64,000 nucleotides of DNA from Verrucomicrobiota bacterium (lineage in GTDB: Bacteria; Verrucomicrobiota; Verrucomicrobiia; Chthoniobacterales; Terrimicrobiaceae). The position numbers and the translations under genes were made by a program. The stretch lies in the NCBI GenBank assembly GCA_017305195.1, contig JAFKMU010000041.1, positions 1-64,000 on the forward strand, given 5' to 3'. The notes under the pieces are model-generated. The model was not told where the DNA came from, did no database searches, and was given only the letters and a program-made list of their open reading frames with translations. This document shows, in pieces, positions 7,140 to 15,807 of the stretch (its first letter is position 1; every line of letters starts with the position of its first letter).

Positions 7140-8087
7140 ATGAGCTTCATTCGCACCGTCCTCGGGGACATCGCCCCTTCCGAACTCGGCCTCTGCTACG
7201 CGCACGAGCACATCATCATCGATGCCAGCTTCACCACGCAGGCCACGCCGGATTTCCTGCTGGACGATGTCGCAAAGGCCTCCGCCGAACTTTCCGATTT
7301 CCGCGCCGCCGGAGGAAGCACCATGGTGGATTCCATGCCCTGCGACTGCGGCCGCAACGTTCGCAAGCTGGCCGAGATTTCCCGCGCCAGCGGCGTCCAC
7401 ATCGTGGCTCCGACGGGGCTGCACATGGCGAAGTATTACGACCCCGGCCACTGGGGACATTTCTATGCGGAGGATCAACTGGCGGCGCTCTTCATCGCCG
7501 AGATCAAGGAGGGCATCGACGCGCACGATTACAGCGGCCCCATCGTCGAGCGCGCCCCGCATCGCGCAGGCGTCATCAAGATCGCCACGGACGCGCAGTG
7601 GAGCCCGCGCGAGGAAAAGCTCTTTGCCGCCGCCGCGCACGCCCATCGCCGCACGGGATGCCCGATCCTCACCCACACCGAGCAGGGGACCCTGGGCCTG
7701 GAACAGGCGGAGCGCCTGCATTCGTTGGGCGTGGACCTGCGCCACGTCGTCCTTTCCCACACCGACCGCAAGCCCGACCGAGCCTATCATCGCGACCTTT
7801 TGCAAACGGGAGTGCGGCTGGAATACGACAGCGGGTTTCGCTGGAAGGAGGGCAATCCGACGCTCGACCTCGTCGTCGAGCTGGCGCCGGAGTTCCCCAG
7901 GCAGATCCTGCTCGGCATGGATGCGGCAAGGCGGAGCTACTGGACGCACCACGGCGGCAGGCCCGGCCTGTGTTTCCTGCTTCGCGAGTTCCGGGGCGAC
8001 CTGCTGGCCCGTGGCCTTAAGGAAGCCCTGTGGCAGCAGATCATGCGGGACAATCCCGCGCGGGCCTATGCCTTCGCGGTCCGCTAG
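7140..8087 (+). CDS. Phosphotriesterase-family metal-dependent hydrolase
   Basis: 315 residues from ATG 7140. All metal-ligand positions of the family are visible: HxH in YAHEHIIID (H22, H24), the bridging carboxylated lysine in VIKIATD (K147), histidines in ILTHTEQG (H179) and VLSHTDRKPD (H207), and the catalytic aspartate in LLGMDAARRSYW (D261). Members outside the organophosphatases often hydrolyse lactones. As the last gene of the 2817-8087 operon, directly after an FAD oxidoreductase, a sugar-lactone hydrolase role is plausible but unproven. Its stop abuts the stop of the convergent Gfo/Idh gene. Confidence 0.87.
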   Translation: MSFIRTVLGDIAPSELGLCYAHEHIIIDASFTTQATPDFLLDDVAKASAELSDFRAAGGSTMVDSMPCDCGRNVRKLAEISRASGVHIVAPTGLHMAKYYDPGHWGHFYAEDQLAALFIAEIKEGIDAHDYSGPIVERAPHRAGVIKIATDAQWSPREEKLFAAAAHAHRRTGCPILTHTEQGTLGLEQAERLHSLGVDLRHVVLSHTDRKPDRAYHRDLLQTGVRLEYDSGFRWKEGNPTLDLVVELAPEFPRQILLGMDAARRSYWTHHGGRPGLCFLLREFRGDLLARGLKEALWQQIMRDNPARAYAFAVR

Positions 8088-9314
8088 CTAGAGCGCGGCG
8101 AGGGCAGGCTCTGTCTCCGCGAGACGGAAGGACGAGTAATCCCTCAGGGAGATGAGACGGCCCTTTTTCGCCCACGGCAGGCCCATCTCGCTCCAGAGCG
8201 ATTCCGACTGGAAGGCGCGGCGGCAGATGTCCGAGATATCATCGATGGCGACGAGCGGATCGGCTTCGCCATGCGTGGTGAGGTGGCCGGGTGCGATGGT
8301 GTGAATGGGCGACGACTCGAAGGCGCCGTTCGAGCACAAGGTTTGTCGGCCCGCAATGTCCAGGCCGCAAAGAAAGGTGTCCTCGCCCGCGATGCGCCTC
8401 AGCACGGCGTCGTACATGAGCGGGCGAAACTGCGCCACGGTATGCGACGGCCAGGCTTCCGCCTCTCCTCCGGCGGGATGATGGGAAATGCCCTCCTGGG
8501 TCCACACGAGGGTTCCTCCTTCGCCCCGCACCTCCAGGATCGGGTCCTCCGTTTCCGTACAGCTATGGGACACCCAGAGCAGGAGCGGGATGCCCTCCTC
8601 GGTGGCGATGCGCAGGCAGGCCGTGTCGGCGCTTTCGATGGGCCGGGCGCGATATAGCTCGGCCTCGATGGCGAGCGGGCGGGCTGTTCCCTGCAGATCG
8701 CGCCCTGCCAGGAAGCACAGCATGTTCAGCCAGTGGGCAAAGCCGTTGTTGAAGGGGGAATCCAGCACCCAGCGATCATGCTGGCGGAGGCGTCCCGCCC
8801 AGCTGTTGCGCTCATAGTAACTGTTCGGCCGGGGCCAGAGACCACGGCACTTGATGGCGCGGACCGGGCCGATCAGGCCATCCTGCATGGCTTGCTTCAT
8901 GCGCAGGATCTCCGGGGTATAGAGCGACTGGTAGGCTACGGCGATGAACCTCCCGGCCGTGGCCTCCGCCTTTTGCATGGCGGTCACTTCCTGGATGGTT
9001 CCCGCCGCTGGTTTCTCCAGCAGCACATGGCTCCCCGCCGTCAGCGCCGCGAGGGTCATGGGGGCGTGGAGGGGGATGCCGGTCGGGATCACGCAGAGAT
9101 CCAACTGGCCGGCCAGGGTCTCCAGCATGAGGCGGTAGTCGTCGAAGATGCGGCAGCCTAGGCCGCGCAGGCGGGCGCATTTTTCCGCTTCCTCGGCCTG
9201 GTTGATCACCGTGGCAGCGACGATCTGGAGCCGTCCCGCCGCCGTTTCTCGCAGGAGGTCGTGATAGTGTTCGTTGGCGAAGCCGGAAACGCCGATGATG
9301 GCGGTGCGAATCAT
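8088..9314 (-). CDS. Gfo/Idh/MocA-family oxidoreductase
   Basis: 408 residues. The N-terminal Rossmann domain begins IRTAIIGVSGFANEHYHDLL, and the conserved EKP (residues 100-102, in VLLEKPAAG) that positions the nicotinamide and supplies the catalytic lysine is present. The C-terminal domain is the usual alpha/beta substrate domain. Such enzymes oxidise sugars, inositols or sugar derivatives with NAD(P). It overlaps the upstream LacI gene by 4 bases (ATGA), so the two are co-transcribed and the regulator probably senses the enzyme's substrate. Confidence 0.88.
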   Translation of the reverse strand: MIRTAIIGVSGFANEHYHDLLRETAAGRLQIVAATVINQAEEAEKCARLRGLGCRIFDDYRLMLETLAGQLDLCVIPTGIPLHAPMTLAALTAGSHVLLEKPAAGTIQEVTAMQKAEATAGRFIAVAYQSLYTPEILRMKQAMQDGLIGPVRAIKCRGLWPRPNSYYERNSWAGRLRQHDRWVLDSPFNNGFAHWLNMLCFLAGRDLQGTARPLAIEAELYRARPIESADTACLRIATEEGIPLLLWVSHSCTETEDPILEVRGEGGTLVWTQEGISHHPAGGEAEAWPSHTVAQFRPLMYDAVLRRIAGEDTFLCGLDIAGRQTLCSNGAFESSPIHTIAPGHLTTHGEADPLVAIDDISDICRRAFQSESLWSEMGLPWAKKGRLISLRDYSSFRLAETEPALAAL

Positions 9315-10414
9315 GATGGTCTTTTCGGAACGGGAGTGGTTCTCCCTGGAAAGAAGCAGGCGGGTACGAGTTCTAGGTGGGGAGCGGCCTCGGGATGCTC
9401 CAGCCGCCGTGCGAGCGCTTGCAGCGCCTTGAAGCCGATCAGCTCGCTGTCCACGTCGGTCGAGGTCAGCGGCGGCAGATTCCCATGGCGAATGTTTGGG
9501 TGACGGTGAAAGCCGGTGACCGCCGCATCCTCCGGGATGCGGATGCCGCGCTCGAGGAGCTCTTTACAAAGGACGTACCCGATAAAATCATCCGCGCAGA
9601 CCCAGGCATGGACGCCCTGGTTGAGGCCCTTGAGGACGCGCTCCATCACTCTTGGTATTTCCTCCTCCAGGGGCCGGGCGAGATCCAGGTCGATGACATG
9701 GTCCATGGTAGCGGGCAGGCCGAGCTCCAGCCGGGCCTCAAGGTAGGCGGCGAAGCGCGAGCGCGACCAGCTCGTGCCCGCGTTGAGGCCGAGGAACCCC
9801 ATGCGCTCGCGGCCCGAGGACTTCAGGTGCTTGATCAGGGAAAACATGCCGCCCACGTGGTCGATGCCGACGACGTCCACGGGCGAGTCCGGGTAGGTAT
9901 GCACGATCGACACGACGGGCAGTTTCTTCGCGAGTTCCGCGATCACGGCCTGCGGCCAGCGGTAGACCAGCACGACGCCGGAGATCAGTTCGTCGCGGAG
10001 GGCGGGCGGCAAGTTCTGCGGCTCCATGAGGCGGTCGCGCAGGGAGCGGTCGGCAAAATGAAAATGCAGCGCGATATTGAGCTGGAGCGCCGCCCGGCTC
10101 AGCCCGGCCAGGTAATCGGTGGGCGTCTCTGTTCCGGCGGTCAGGATCAGGATTTGCTTGGCCTCCGCGCGGGCTTCGCCGCCGTTTTTCCGGCGGGGAG
10201 CGACATAGCCCTGCGCCTCGGCCTCCTTCATCACCATTTCCCGCGTCCGGGGGTGGATGCCGGGGGAGTTGCGCAAGGCCCGCGAGACCGTCGAGACAGC
10301 CACGCCCAGCTTGTTCGCAATGTCCTGCAGGGCAATCGGGGAAGCGGTGATGTTCATGGGAGCGATGAATTGAACCAACTCACGAGCCGACGCAATCGCC
10401 GGGGGTGTTTTCAC
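9311..10414 (-). CDS. LacI-family transcriptional regulator
   Basis: 367 residues. The helix-turn-helix is IALQDIANKLGVAVSTVSRALRNS (about residues 28-51), followed by the hinge and a periplasmic-binding-like effector domain (HAWVCADDFIGYVLCKELLERGIRIPEDAAVTGF). The GTG at 10414 has AAGG about 7 bases upstream and is taken as start; ATG 10357 is an alternative that still keeps the whole HTH. It is translationally coupled to the downstream Gfo/Idh gene and likely controls that pair, perhaps also the divergent genes from 10675. The inverted TTGCAAAA elements upstream are candidate operators. Confidence 0.88.
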   Translation of the reverse strand: MKTPPAIASARELVQFIAPMNITASPIALQDIANKLGVAVSTVSRALRNSPGIHPRTREMVMKEAEAQGYVAPRRKNGGEARAEAKQILILTAGTETPTDYLAGLSRAALQLNIALHFHFADRSLRDRLMEPQNLPPALRDELISGVVLVYRWPQAVIAELAKKLPVVSIVHTYPDSPVDVVGIDHVGGMFSLIKHLKSSGRERMGFLGLNAGTSWSRSRFAAYLEARLELGLPATMDHVIDLDLARPLEEEIPRVMERVLKGLNQGVHAWVCADDFIGYVLCKELLERGIRIPEDAAVTGFHRHPNIRHGNLPPLTSTDVDSELIGFKALQALARRLEHPEAAPHLELVPACFFPGRTTPVPKRPS

Positions 10415-10435
10415 AAGTCTGCCTTAAGGGCTTAT

Positions 10436-10491
10436 TTGCAAAATATCGGAAATTCAATGAAAATCGTTGACCTGTTTGCTAACTTTTGCAA
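10436..10491. promoter_or_regulatory. Paired inverted TTGCAAAA elements upstream of LacI gene
   Basis: TTGCAAAA at 10436-10443 and its exact reverse complement TTTTGCAA at 10484-10491 frame an AT-rich segment just upstream of the LacI gene, in otherwise GC-rich DNA. The first copy sits in the 8-bp palindrome TTTGCAAA. Each contains the self-complementary core TTGCAA, so these could be two operator sites of an autoregulated LacI promoter. Binding is inferred. Confidence 0.45.
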
Positions 10492-10674
10492 TCAGTTTCC
10501 ATGAGGGGCAGGAAATTTCGCTTCCTTCACCCCTGCAACCCATGATGCGCCAGCTTCGTCTCCCCCGCAAATATCCGGCCCGTCCGACGTCTGTGGAGTT
10601 GCGGCGTTCGAGAGATGGGAAATGTCGCGAAACGAGGTAGATTCTCTCACTGCGGCAACGTTGTCCCCCCCCCA

Positions 10675-11385
10675 ATGAAAGAAACCCCACTCCCCAGACT
10701 TCGCGGCGAGGGCATCATAGGATTCACACTGATGGAGTTGCTGGTGACGATCAGCATCATCGCCCTCCTGGCCGGCCTTTTGCTTCCGAGCCTTTCCAAG
10801 GCGCGGCAGGCGGCGGAGGGGGCGCAGTGCGCTTCCAATCTCCGGCAGGTTTACGGCTTGTTGATGAATCACGTGCAGGAGAACGATTCGCAGATTCCCC
10901 CGGCCTGGAACCAGTCGGGCGTGATGGAGCTGGGCGTCCCGACCGGCAATGGCTGGCTCGACTACACCTGGGGGCTCGAGGTGGCAAACTGGACCAGCAA
11001 GACGACCTCCCTGACGGCTCGCGTCTTTGGCTGCCCGACTCAGCGGCGCAAGCTCAAGCTCGCGCCCAACGCGCGCACTTTCTCGATGAACAGCATCGTG
11101 GCCAATGACTACTGGAACCCGATGCCGCGATACATGACGAAGTTTGCCCATCCCGCCAAGACAGTCATTCTCTCCGATGGCGCGCTGGCATCGGGCGCCT
11201 ACAACTCAGGGGCCAACGGCTCTGACAAGATCCCGGAGCCCGTTCACCATGGCGCGGCGAACCTTGTGTTTCTCGACGGACACGTCGAGCGCATGCTGGC
11301 GGCGAATATTCCCAAGGCTCCGTCCAACATGGGAGCGGCGGCCTCGATCGATACGCCCGCCTCGATCTTCTGGCTCGGTCGATGA
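10675..11385 (+). CDS. Type II/IV pseudopilin, H-X9-DG class
   Basis: 236 residues from ATG 10675. A short basic leader ends at GIIG, followed by FTLMELLVTISIIALLAGLLLPSLSKARQ: the prepilin-peptidase site, Glu5 and the hydrophobic helix of a type IV pilin-like protein. The body has two conserved cysteines and ends with HHGAANLVFLDGHVERM, the H-X9-DG signature common in Planctomycetes and Verrucomicrobia. No SD is seen: a run of nine C at 10665-10673 ends just before the ATG. It heads a same-strand set with a GH2 enzyme and a Gfo/Idh enzyme, like the pseudopilin at 38510. Role: probably surface or secretion-associated. Confidence 0.85.
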   Translation: MKETPLPRLRGEGIIGFTLMELLVTISIIALLAGLLLPSLSKARQAAEGAQCASNLRQVYGLLMNHVQENDSQIPPAWNQSGVMELGVPTGNGWLDYTWGLEVANWTSKTTSLTARVFGCPTQRRKLKLAPNARTFSMNSIVANDYWNPMPRYMTKFAHPAKTVILSDGALASGAYNSGANGSDKIPEPVHHGAANLVFLDGHVERMLAANIPKAPSNMGAAASIDTPASIFWLGR

Positions 11386-11431
11386 TGGGGTGGCGGATTA
11401 CTTTCCAAAGGCGGAGTGAGAGAACTTTCCG

Positions 11432-13651
11432 ATGAGGCCGAGATTTTCGCTTGAGTGGCAGGTGGGGCGTCATGCCCGGCAGGATGACCCCCCTGCGGAA
11501 TGGCTGGCGGCCCGCGTGCCCGGCGCGGCGCAGCTCGACTGGGCGCGCCATCACGGATGGCCGCATCACTGGCAGGCCGATCATTTTCGCGCCTACGACG
11601 GGCTGGAGGATTCCTTCTGGACGTATCGCGCGCGCATTCCCGCCCTGCCCGAGGGTCGGGTCTTTCTCATCTGCCGCGGCGTTGATTACCGCTTCGTCAT
11701 TCGCGCGGGAGATCGCATCCTCCACGAGCAGGAGGGCATGTTCACTCCCGTCGAACTGGATCTCACCGGGCAGGCGGTCGCGGGAGAGGAATTGTTCGTC
11801 ACCATTTTTCCGGCTCCCAAGTCTCGTGCGGTTCCGGCGGATCGCTCGCAGGCGGATCACTCCTGCAAACCGGCGGTGAGCTATGGCTGGGACTTTCATC
11901 CCCGTCTGATCTCCCAGGGCCTCTGGGACGATGCGTGGCTGGAGGTGCGCGGGAGGGCGCACTTCACCCGGTCCGCCACGGACTACTCGCTCCCGACCGA
12001 CCTGCAAACGGCAAGGCTGGAGTGGAAGGGTGCGGCGGCGGGCGAGTGCGCCAGCCTGCGCTGGCGCGTTTTCGCCCCGGATGGCGCGCTGTTGGCGGAG
12101 CGCATGGCTGCAGGATCAGGTAATATTTCTCTCTCGGCTGATGTCCGGAATCCGGCCTTGTGGTGGCCGCATGATCACGGGACCCCGGCCCTGCACGTCA
12201 GCCGGGTCGAGCTTCTGGATGAGGGCGGAGCCGTCCTGGACGCGCGGGAGGAGCGCATCGGCTTCCGGCGCATCCGCCTGGTGATGGCGCCCGGCCAGTG
12301 GGATTCGCCCGCGGCTTTTCCCAAATCGCGCAGCCATCCGCCGATGACGCTGGAGGTCAACGGGCGGCGTATTTTCGTCAAGGGCGCAAACTGGGTCAGC
12401 CCGGAAATCTTTCCCGGCCTGCTGAACCGCGAGACGTACCAGGAACAGCTCGCGCAGGTCCGCGCCGCCCACATGAACCTGCTCCGCATGTGGGGCGGGA
12501 GTCCGGCCCAGAAGGAGGCGTTTTACAATCTCTGCGACGAGCTTGGCATCATGGTGTGGCAGGAATTTCCCCTGGCCTGCAATACCTACCCCGACGACGC
12601 GGCCTACCTGCGCGTGCTCGACCAGGAGTCACGCTCGCTCATCGCGCGGCTGCGGCCGCATCCCTCCGTCGTGCTGTGGTGCGGAGGCAACGAGCTTTTC
12701 AACTCCTGGTCGCGCATGACCGACCAGTCGCTCGCCCTGCGGCTCCTCGCGGCCAACTGCTATCAGCTCGATCCCGCGCGCCCGTTCCTGCCGACCTCGC
12801 CGGTCGACGGGGTGGGGCACGGGCACTATGCCTTTCGCGACATGGATGCGGGCGAGGAGGCCTGGGCCGTGTTTCAGCGCTCGGCCAGCACGGCCTATTG
12901 CGAGTTCGGATGCCCCGGCCCGGCCTCGGAGGAGGTCTTGCGCGAGATCATTCCCGCAGAAGAACTTTTTCCGCCACGGCCCGGAGGCATCTGGCAGGCG
13001 CACCATGGCTTTGGCGTCTGGAAGCCGTCCAGCTGGCTCCATCTCGATGTCATCGCCCATTACTGGGCCGAGCCCCGCTCGCTGGAGGAACTGGTCGCCC
13101 GCGGCCAGCTCTTGCAGGCGGAAGGCGGCAAGGGGCTCGTGGAGGAGGCCCGGCGGCAAAAGCCCGCCGCGAGCATGGCCGTCTACTGGTGCCTGAATGA
13201 ACCCTGGCCCGCCGTCGCGAACAACAGCCTCATCTCCTGGCCATGCCGCCCCAAGCCCGCCCTGGCGGCGGTCGGCGCAGCCTGCCGTCCCATCCTGGCC
13301 AGCGCGAGGATCAGGAAATTCCAATGGCGGAAGGGAGATTCCTTCGAGGCGGAAATCTGGTGGCTGAATGATGGATGGGAGGGCTGCGACCCCGGCCGGA
13401 TCGAAGTGCGAATCGCCCTGGCCGGAGAAACCCGGGACCTGCTTTCCTGGAAAGCGGGCCGCCTGGAGGCGAATTGCAACCTCGCCGGTCCCACCGTGCG
13501 CTGGGTGCTGCCGGAGGTCGATTGCGACCATTTCGAGTTGATCCTCGATACCCCAGGCCTCCCCGGGGCCGCTTCGCGTTACACGCTTCTGCTCCGCGAC
13601 GGCGAGGCCGGACCGGACGAAGGGGCGACCCCCACCATGAATCTCGGCTGA
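11432..13651 (+). CDS. GH2-family glycosidase, beta-mannosidase-like
   Basis: 739 residues without a signal peptide, so probably cytoplasmic. It shows the GH2 plan: an N-terminal jelly-roll sugar-binding domain (to about 170), an immunoglobulin-like domain, then a TIM barrel beginning near VNGRRIFVKGANWVSPEIFPG. The acid/base glutamate is in VVLWCGGNELF (near residue 420) and the likely nucleophile in TAYCEFGCPGP (near 490). The WGG and GGNE wording favours the beta-mannosidase subgroup over beta-galactosidase. It is preceded by a pseudopilin and followed after 10 bases by a Gfo/Idh enzyme that may process the released sugar. Confidence 0.85.
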   Translation: MRPRFSLEWQVGRHARQDDPPAEWLAARVPGAAQLDWARHHGWPHHWQADHFRAYDGLEDSFWTYRARIPALPEGRVFLICRGVDYRFVIRAGDRILHEQEGMFTPVELDLTGQAVAGEELFVTIFPAPKSRAVPADRSQADHSCKPAVSYGWDFHPRLISQGLWDDAWLEVRGRAHFTRSATDYSLPTDLQTARLEWKGAAAGECASLRWRVFAPDGALLAERMAAGSGNISLSADVRNPALWWPHDHGTPALHVSRVELLDEGGAVLDAREERIGFRRIRLVMAPGQWDSPAAFPKSRSHPPMTLEVNGRRIFVKGANWVSPEIFPGLLNRETYQEQLAQVRAAHMNLLRMWGGSPAQKEAFYNLCDELGIMVWQEFPLACNTYPDDAAYLRVLDQESRSLIARLRPHPSVVLWCGGNELFNSWSRMTDQSLALRLLAANCYQLDPARPFLPTSPVDGVGHGHYAFRDMDAGEEAWAVFQRSASTAYCEFGCPGPASEEVLREIIPAEELFPPRPGGIWQAHHGFGVWKPSSWLHLDVIAHYWAEPRSLEELVARGQLLQAEGGKGLVEEARRQKPAASMAVYWCLNEPWPAVANNSLISWPCRPKPALAAVGAACRPILASARIRKFQWRKGDSFEAEIWWLNDGWEGCDPGRIEVRIALAGETRDLLSWKAGRLEANCNLAGPTVRWVLPEVDCDHFELILDTPGLPGAASRYTLLLRDGEAGPDEGATPTMNLG

Positions 13652-13661
13652 TTTTTCTCGA

Positions 13662-14648
13662 ATGCCCCGTCCCGTTACCGCCCCTGTCCGTGTTGGCCTT
13701 TATGGAAAAAATGGCCACCAGATCCATCGAACCCTGGAGAGACATCCGCTCGCCCGCCTCGCCGCCGTGGCGGATTTCCCGCGCGAGGAACTGCCCGCCT
13801 CCCTGCGGGACGACCCGTCGGTGCGCTTCCATGCGAGCTACGCCGACCTCCTGGCCGACCCGGAGGTGGATGTGATTTCCCTATGCTCCGCGCGGCGGCG
13901 GGACCAGGCCGCGCAGGCGATCCAGGCCCTGCGGGCCGGAAAGCATGTCTACGCGGAAAAACCATCCGCCATGAACGAGGAGGACCTCGCGGCGGTCATC
14001 GCAACCGCGGAGCAGACCGGCTGCCTGTTTCGCGAGATGGCGGGCACGGCCTACGAGCAGCCGTACCGGGCCATGCGGGACGTGGTGCGATCCGGCTGCC
14101 TCGGCGAGATTGTCCAGGTCATCGCCGAAAAGTCCTATCCGTATCACGGGAACCGCCCGCCGGATGAAGACGTGGACGGCGGCTTGATCGAGCAGTGCGC
14201 GATTCACGCAGTGCGCATGGTCGAGCATGTCGCGGGGCGGCGCATCCGGTCCCTGCGGGCGGTGGAAACCTGCGCCGGTCGGCCGGGTGGAAGCAGCGGG
14301 CTCCACATGGCCGCCAGCATGGTCCTGACGCTGGAGGGCGGCGCGGTGGGCTCAATCTCTGCGAATTACCTCAACCCGCGCGGCACCGGGACATGGGGGT
14401 ACGAGTCCCTGCGCATCCTCGGCAGCGACGGAATGGTGGAATCGGCCCGGGGCGGCCAGCATACGCGCCTCGTCCTCGGGGAGGAGGACCTCGGGCCGCT
14501 CGATTTGACTGCTCCCAGCCTCGATTATTTCGATATTTACCTGGACGCCCTGCTGGGCCGCTCCGGCATGCCGTGCACACTCGAAGAGGAGCTCAGCCCC
14601 ACCCGCTGGGTCATTCGCGCCAAGCACTCCGCGCTGAACAGCCTGTAG
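13662..14648 (+). CDS. Gfo/Idh/MocA-family oxidoreductase
   Basis: 328 residues. Rossmann start RVGLYGKNGHQIHRTL, the conserved EKP in VYAEKPSAMNEED (residues 99-101), and substrate-domain histidines in GLIEQCAIHAVRMVEHV. It lacks a signal peptide and probably oxidises a monosaccharide or glycoside with NAD(P). The 10-base gap behind the GH2 gene indicates one transcript, so it may act on the product of that glycosidase. It is a different subfamily from the 8088-9314 enzyme (80 residues shorter, little similarity outside the Rossmann fold). Confidence 0.87.
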   Translation: MPRPVTAPVRVGLYGKNGHQIHRTLERHPLARLAAVADFPREELPASLRDDPSVRFHASYADLLADPEVDVISLCSARRRDQAAQAIQALRAGKHVYAEKPSAMNEEDLAAVIATAEQTGCLFREMAGTAYEQPYRAMRDVVRSGCLGEIVQVIAEKSYPYHGNRPPDEDVDGGLIEQCAIHAVRMVEHVAGRRIRSLRAVETCAGRPGGSSGLHMAASMVLTLEGGAVGSISANYLNPRGTGTWGYESLRILGSDGMVESARGGQHTRLVLGEEDLGPLDLTAPSLDYFDIYLDALLGRSGMPCTLEEELSPTRWVIRAKHSALNSL

Positions 14649-14659
14649 CGCTGATCGGT

Positions 14660-15186
14660 TCCGCCTGGCTGCCCGTGCGGGCGATCAGCTCCTCCACGGA
14701 GACAAGGGCGACATCCACCGTCCCCAGGACATTCGTCGTGTAGCAAACATAGGTGTCGTCCCGGCAGAAACGCGGGTGCGGATGCACGTGATAGCGGCTG
14801 CGCGGATAGGGAAGGCCAAGGGAGATCGGAGACGATTTCGATTTCCTTCCTCGTGACCGTGTTGAAAAACGCCACCCGCCACATGTCCATGCGGATGTGC
14901 TGGGGTTGATGTCGCCTACGACGTAGCGGCCCGCGCGGTCGCAGTGGGAATGCGTGTGGCCGCCGGGTCAGACGCGCATCTGCTCGCCGACGGCGAGATG
15001 AACCTTCGCCATGCCATGGTGGTAGTCAATATACCAGATATGCCCGCCGTCGTCCGAAAACCCGGACTGGGTGAAATAAAACGACTGCTGCAACGGTGCG
15101 GCGCGCCGGGAAAGGATCAGGATCTCGACCCCGGAGACAGGATCTCTCCACCGGGTGAAAAGCGGAGACTCGGCGATGTGCCGCAT
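14660..15186 (-). pseudogene. Decayed copy of the PL22-like lyase
   Basis: Translation from ATG 15186 (ESPLFTRWRDPVSGVE, SFYFTQSGFSDDGGHIW) matches the N-terminus of the intact lyase at 15808-16947, then jumps directly to YIDYHHGMAKV, equivalent to its residues 255-264. About 200 residues are missing between the two blade motifs ADGRHLW and ADGRHVW of the intact copy. A TGA follows at 14968-14970, but the frame continues as RYVVGDINP. A shift near 14890 leads to AFFNTVTRKEIEIVSDLPWP and a second near 14815 to RYHVHPHPRFCRDDTYV and TVDVALVSVEELIARTG, the C-terminus of the parent. One deletion, one stop and two frameshifts make it nonfunctional. Confidence 0.85.
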
Positions 15187-15267
15187 GAGGGCGGAGCTTG
15201 TCCGGAATTTCGGTCAGGCCTGCCGCTCAAGGGAACGGCAGGTTCGCCGGGGAATTTTGCCGTGAGG

Positions 15268-15771
15268 CTATTTGATGACGCTGATCGTGTTGATCCAGGG
15301 GCTCGGCTTGTCCGAGGCCGCGATCTTCTTGAGGGCGAGGCCGTTCCATTCATCCGTCATCTCCACGGGGATGTCGACGGTGACGAAGTCATTCTTCGGA
15401 GCGTCGGCGGGGATTTCGAGCTTCTTCACCAGCGGGTCACCGGCCGGGCGCTTGATGTAAAACGCGTAGCTGCCGGTTGCCGTGTCGTCGACATAGACCT
15501 TGACGCGCAGCGTCACCGCGCCGGCCGGCGAAGGAAGGCCAAACCAGTAGTTGACGTATCCCCACTGCTGGGTGGAGCCGGGGAGGCGGGTAAGCTTTTC
15601 GCCGGACGGCAGGTCCTTGGTTTCGACGAGCTTGGCGGCGACGGCATCCTGCCCGCCGGATGTGCGGGCGGCTTCGCCCCCGAGGCTCTGGTGTACGGTG
15701 TCAGCGCGAACGTTCCCGAGGGTCAGGGCGCCGATGGCGGCGATGGCGATCAATGTGCGGATGGGTTTCAT
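15268..15771 (-). CDS. Small secreted protein of unknown function
   Basis: 167 residues with a clear signal peptide (MKPIRTLIAIAAIGALTLGNVRA, cleavage after NVRA). The mature part is rich in beta-strand-like segments (QWGYVNYWFGLPSPAGAVTLRVKVYVDD, SYAFYIKRP, NDFVTVDIPVEM) and looks like a single beta-sandwich domain, possibly glycan binding. I do not recognise the family. It lies 36 bases downstream of the PL22-like gene and follows cassette 1 on the same strand, so co-expression is likely. Confidence 0.75.
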   Translation of the reverse strand: MKPIRTLIAIAAIGALTLGNVRADTVHQSLGGEAARTSGGQDAVAAKLVETKDLPSGEKLTRLPGSTQQWGYVNYWFGLPSPAGAVTLRVKVYVDDTATGSYAFYIKRPAGDPLVKKLEIPADAPKNDFVTVDIPVEMTDEWNGLALKKIAASDKPSPWINTISVIK

Positions 15772-15807
15772 GGGTTTTGTATGGGTTGAGGGTTGAGAAG
15801 GGAAAGC

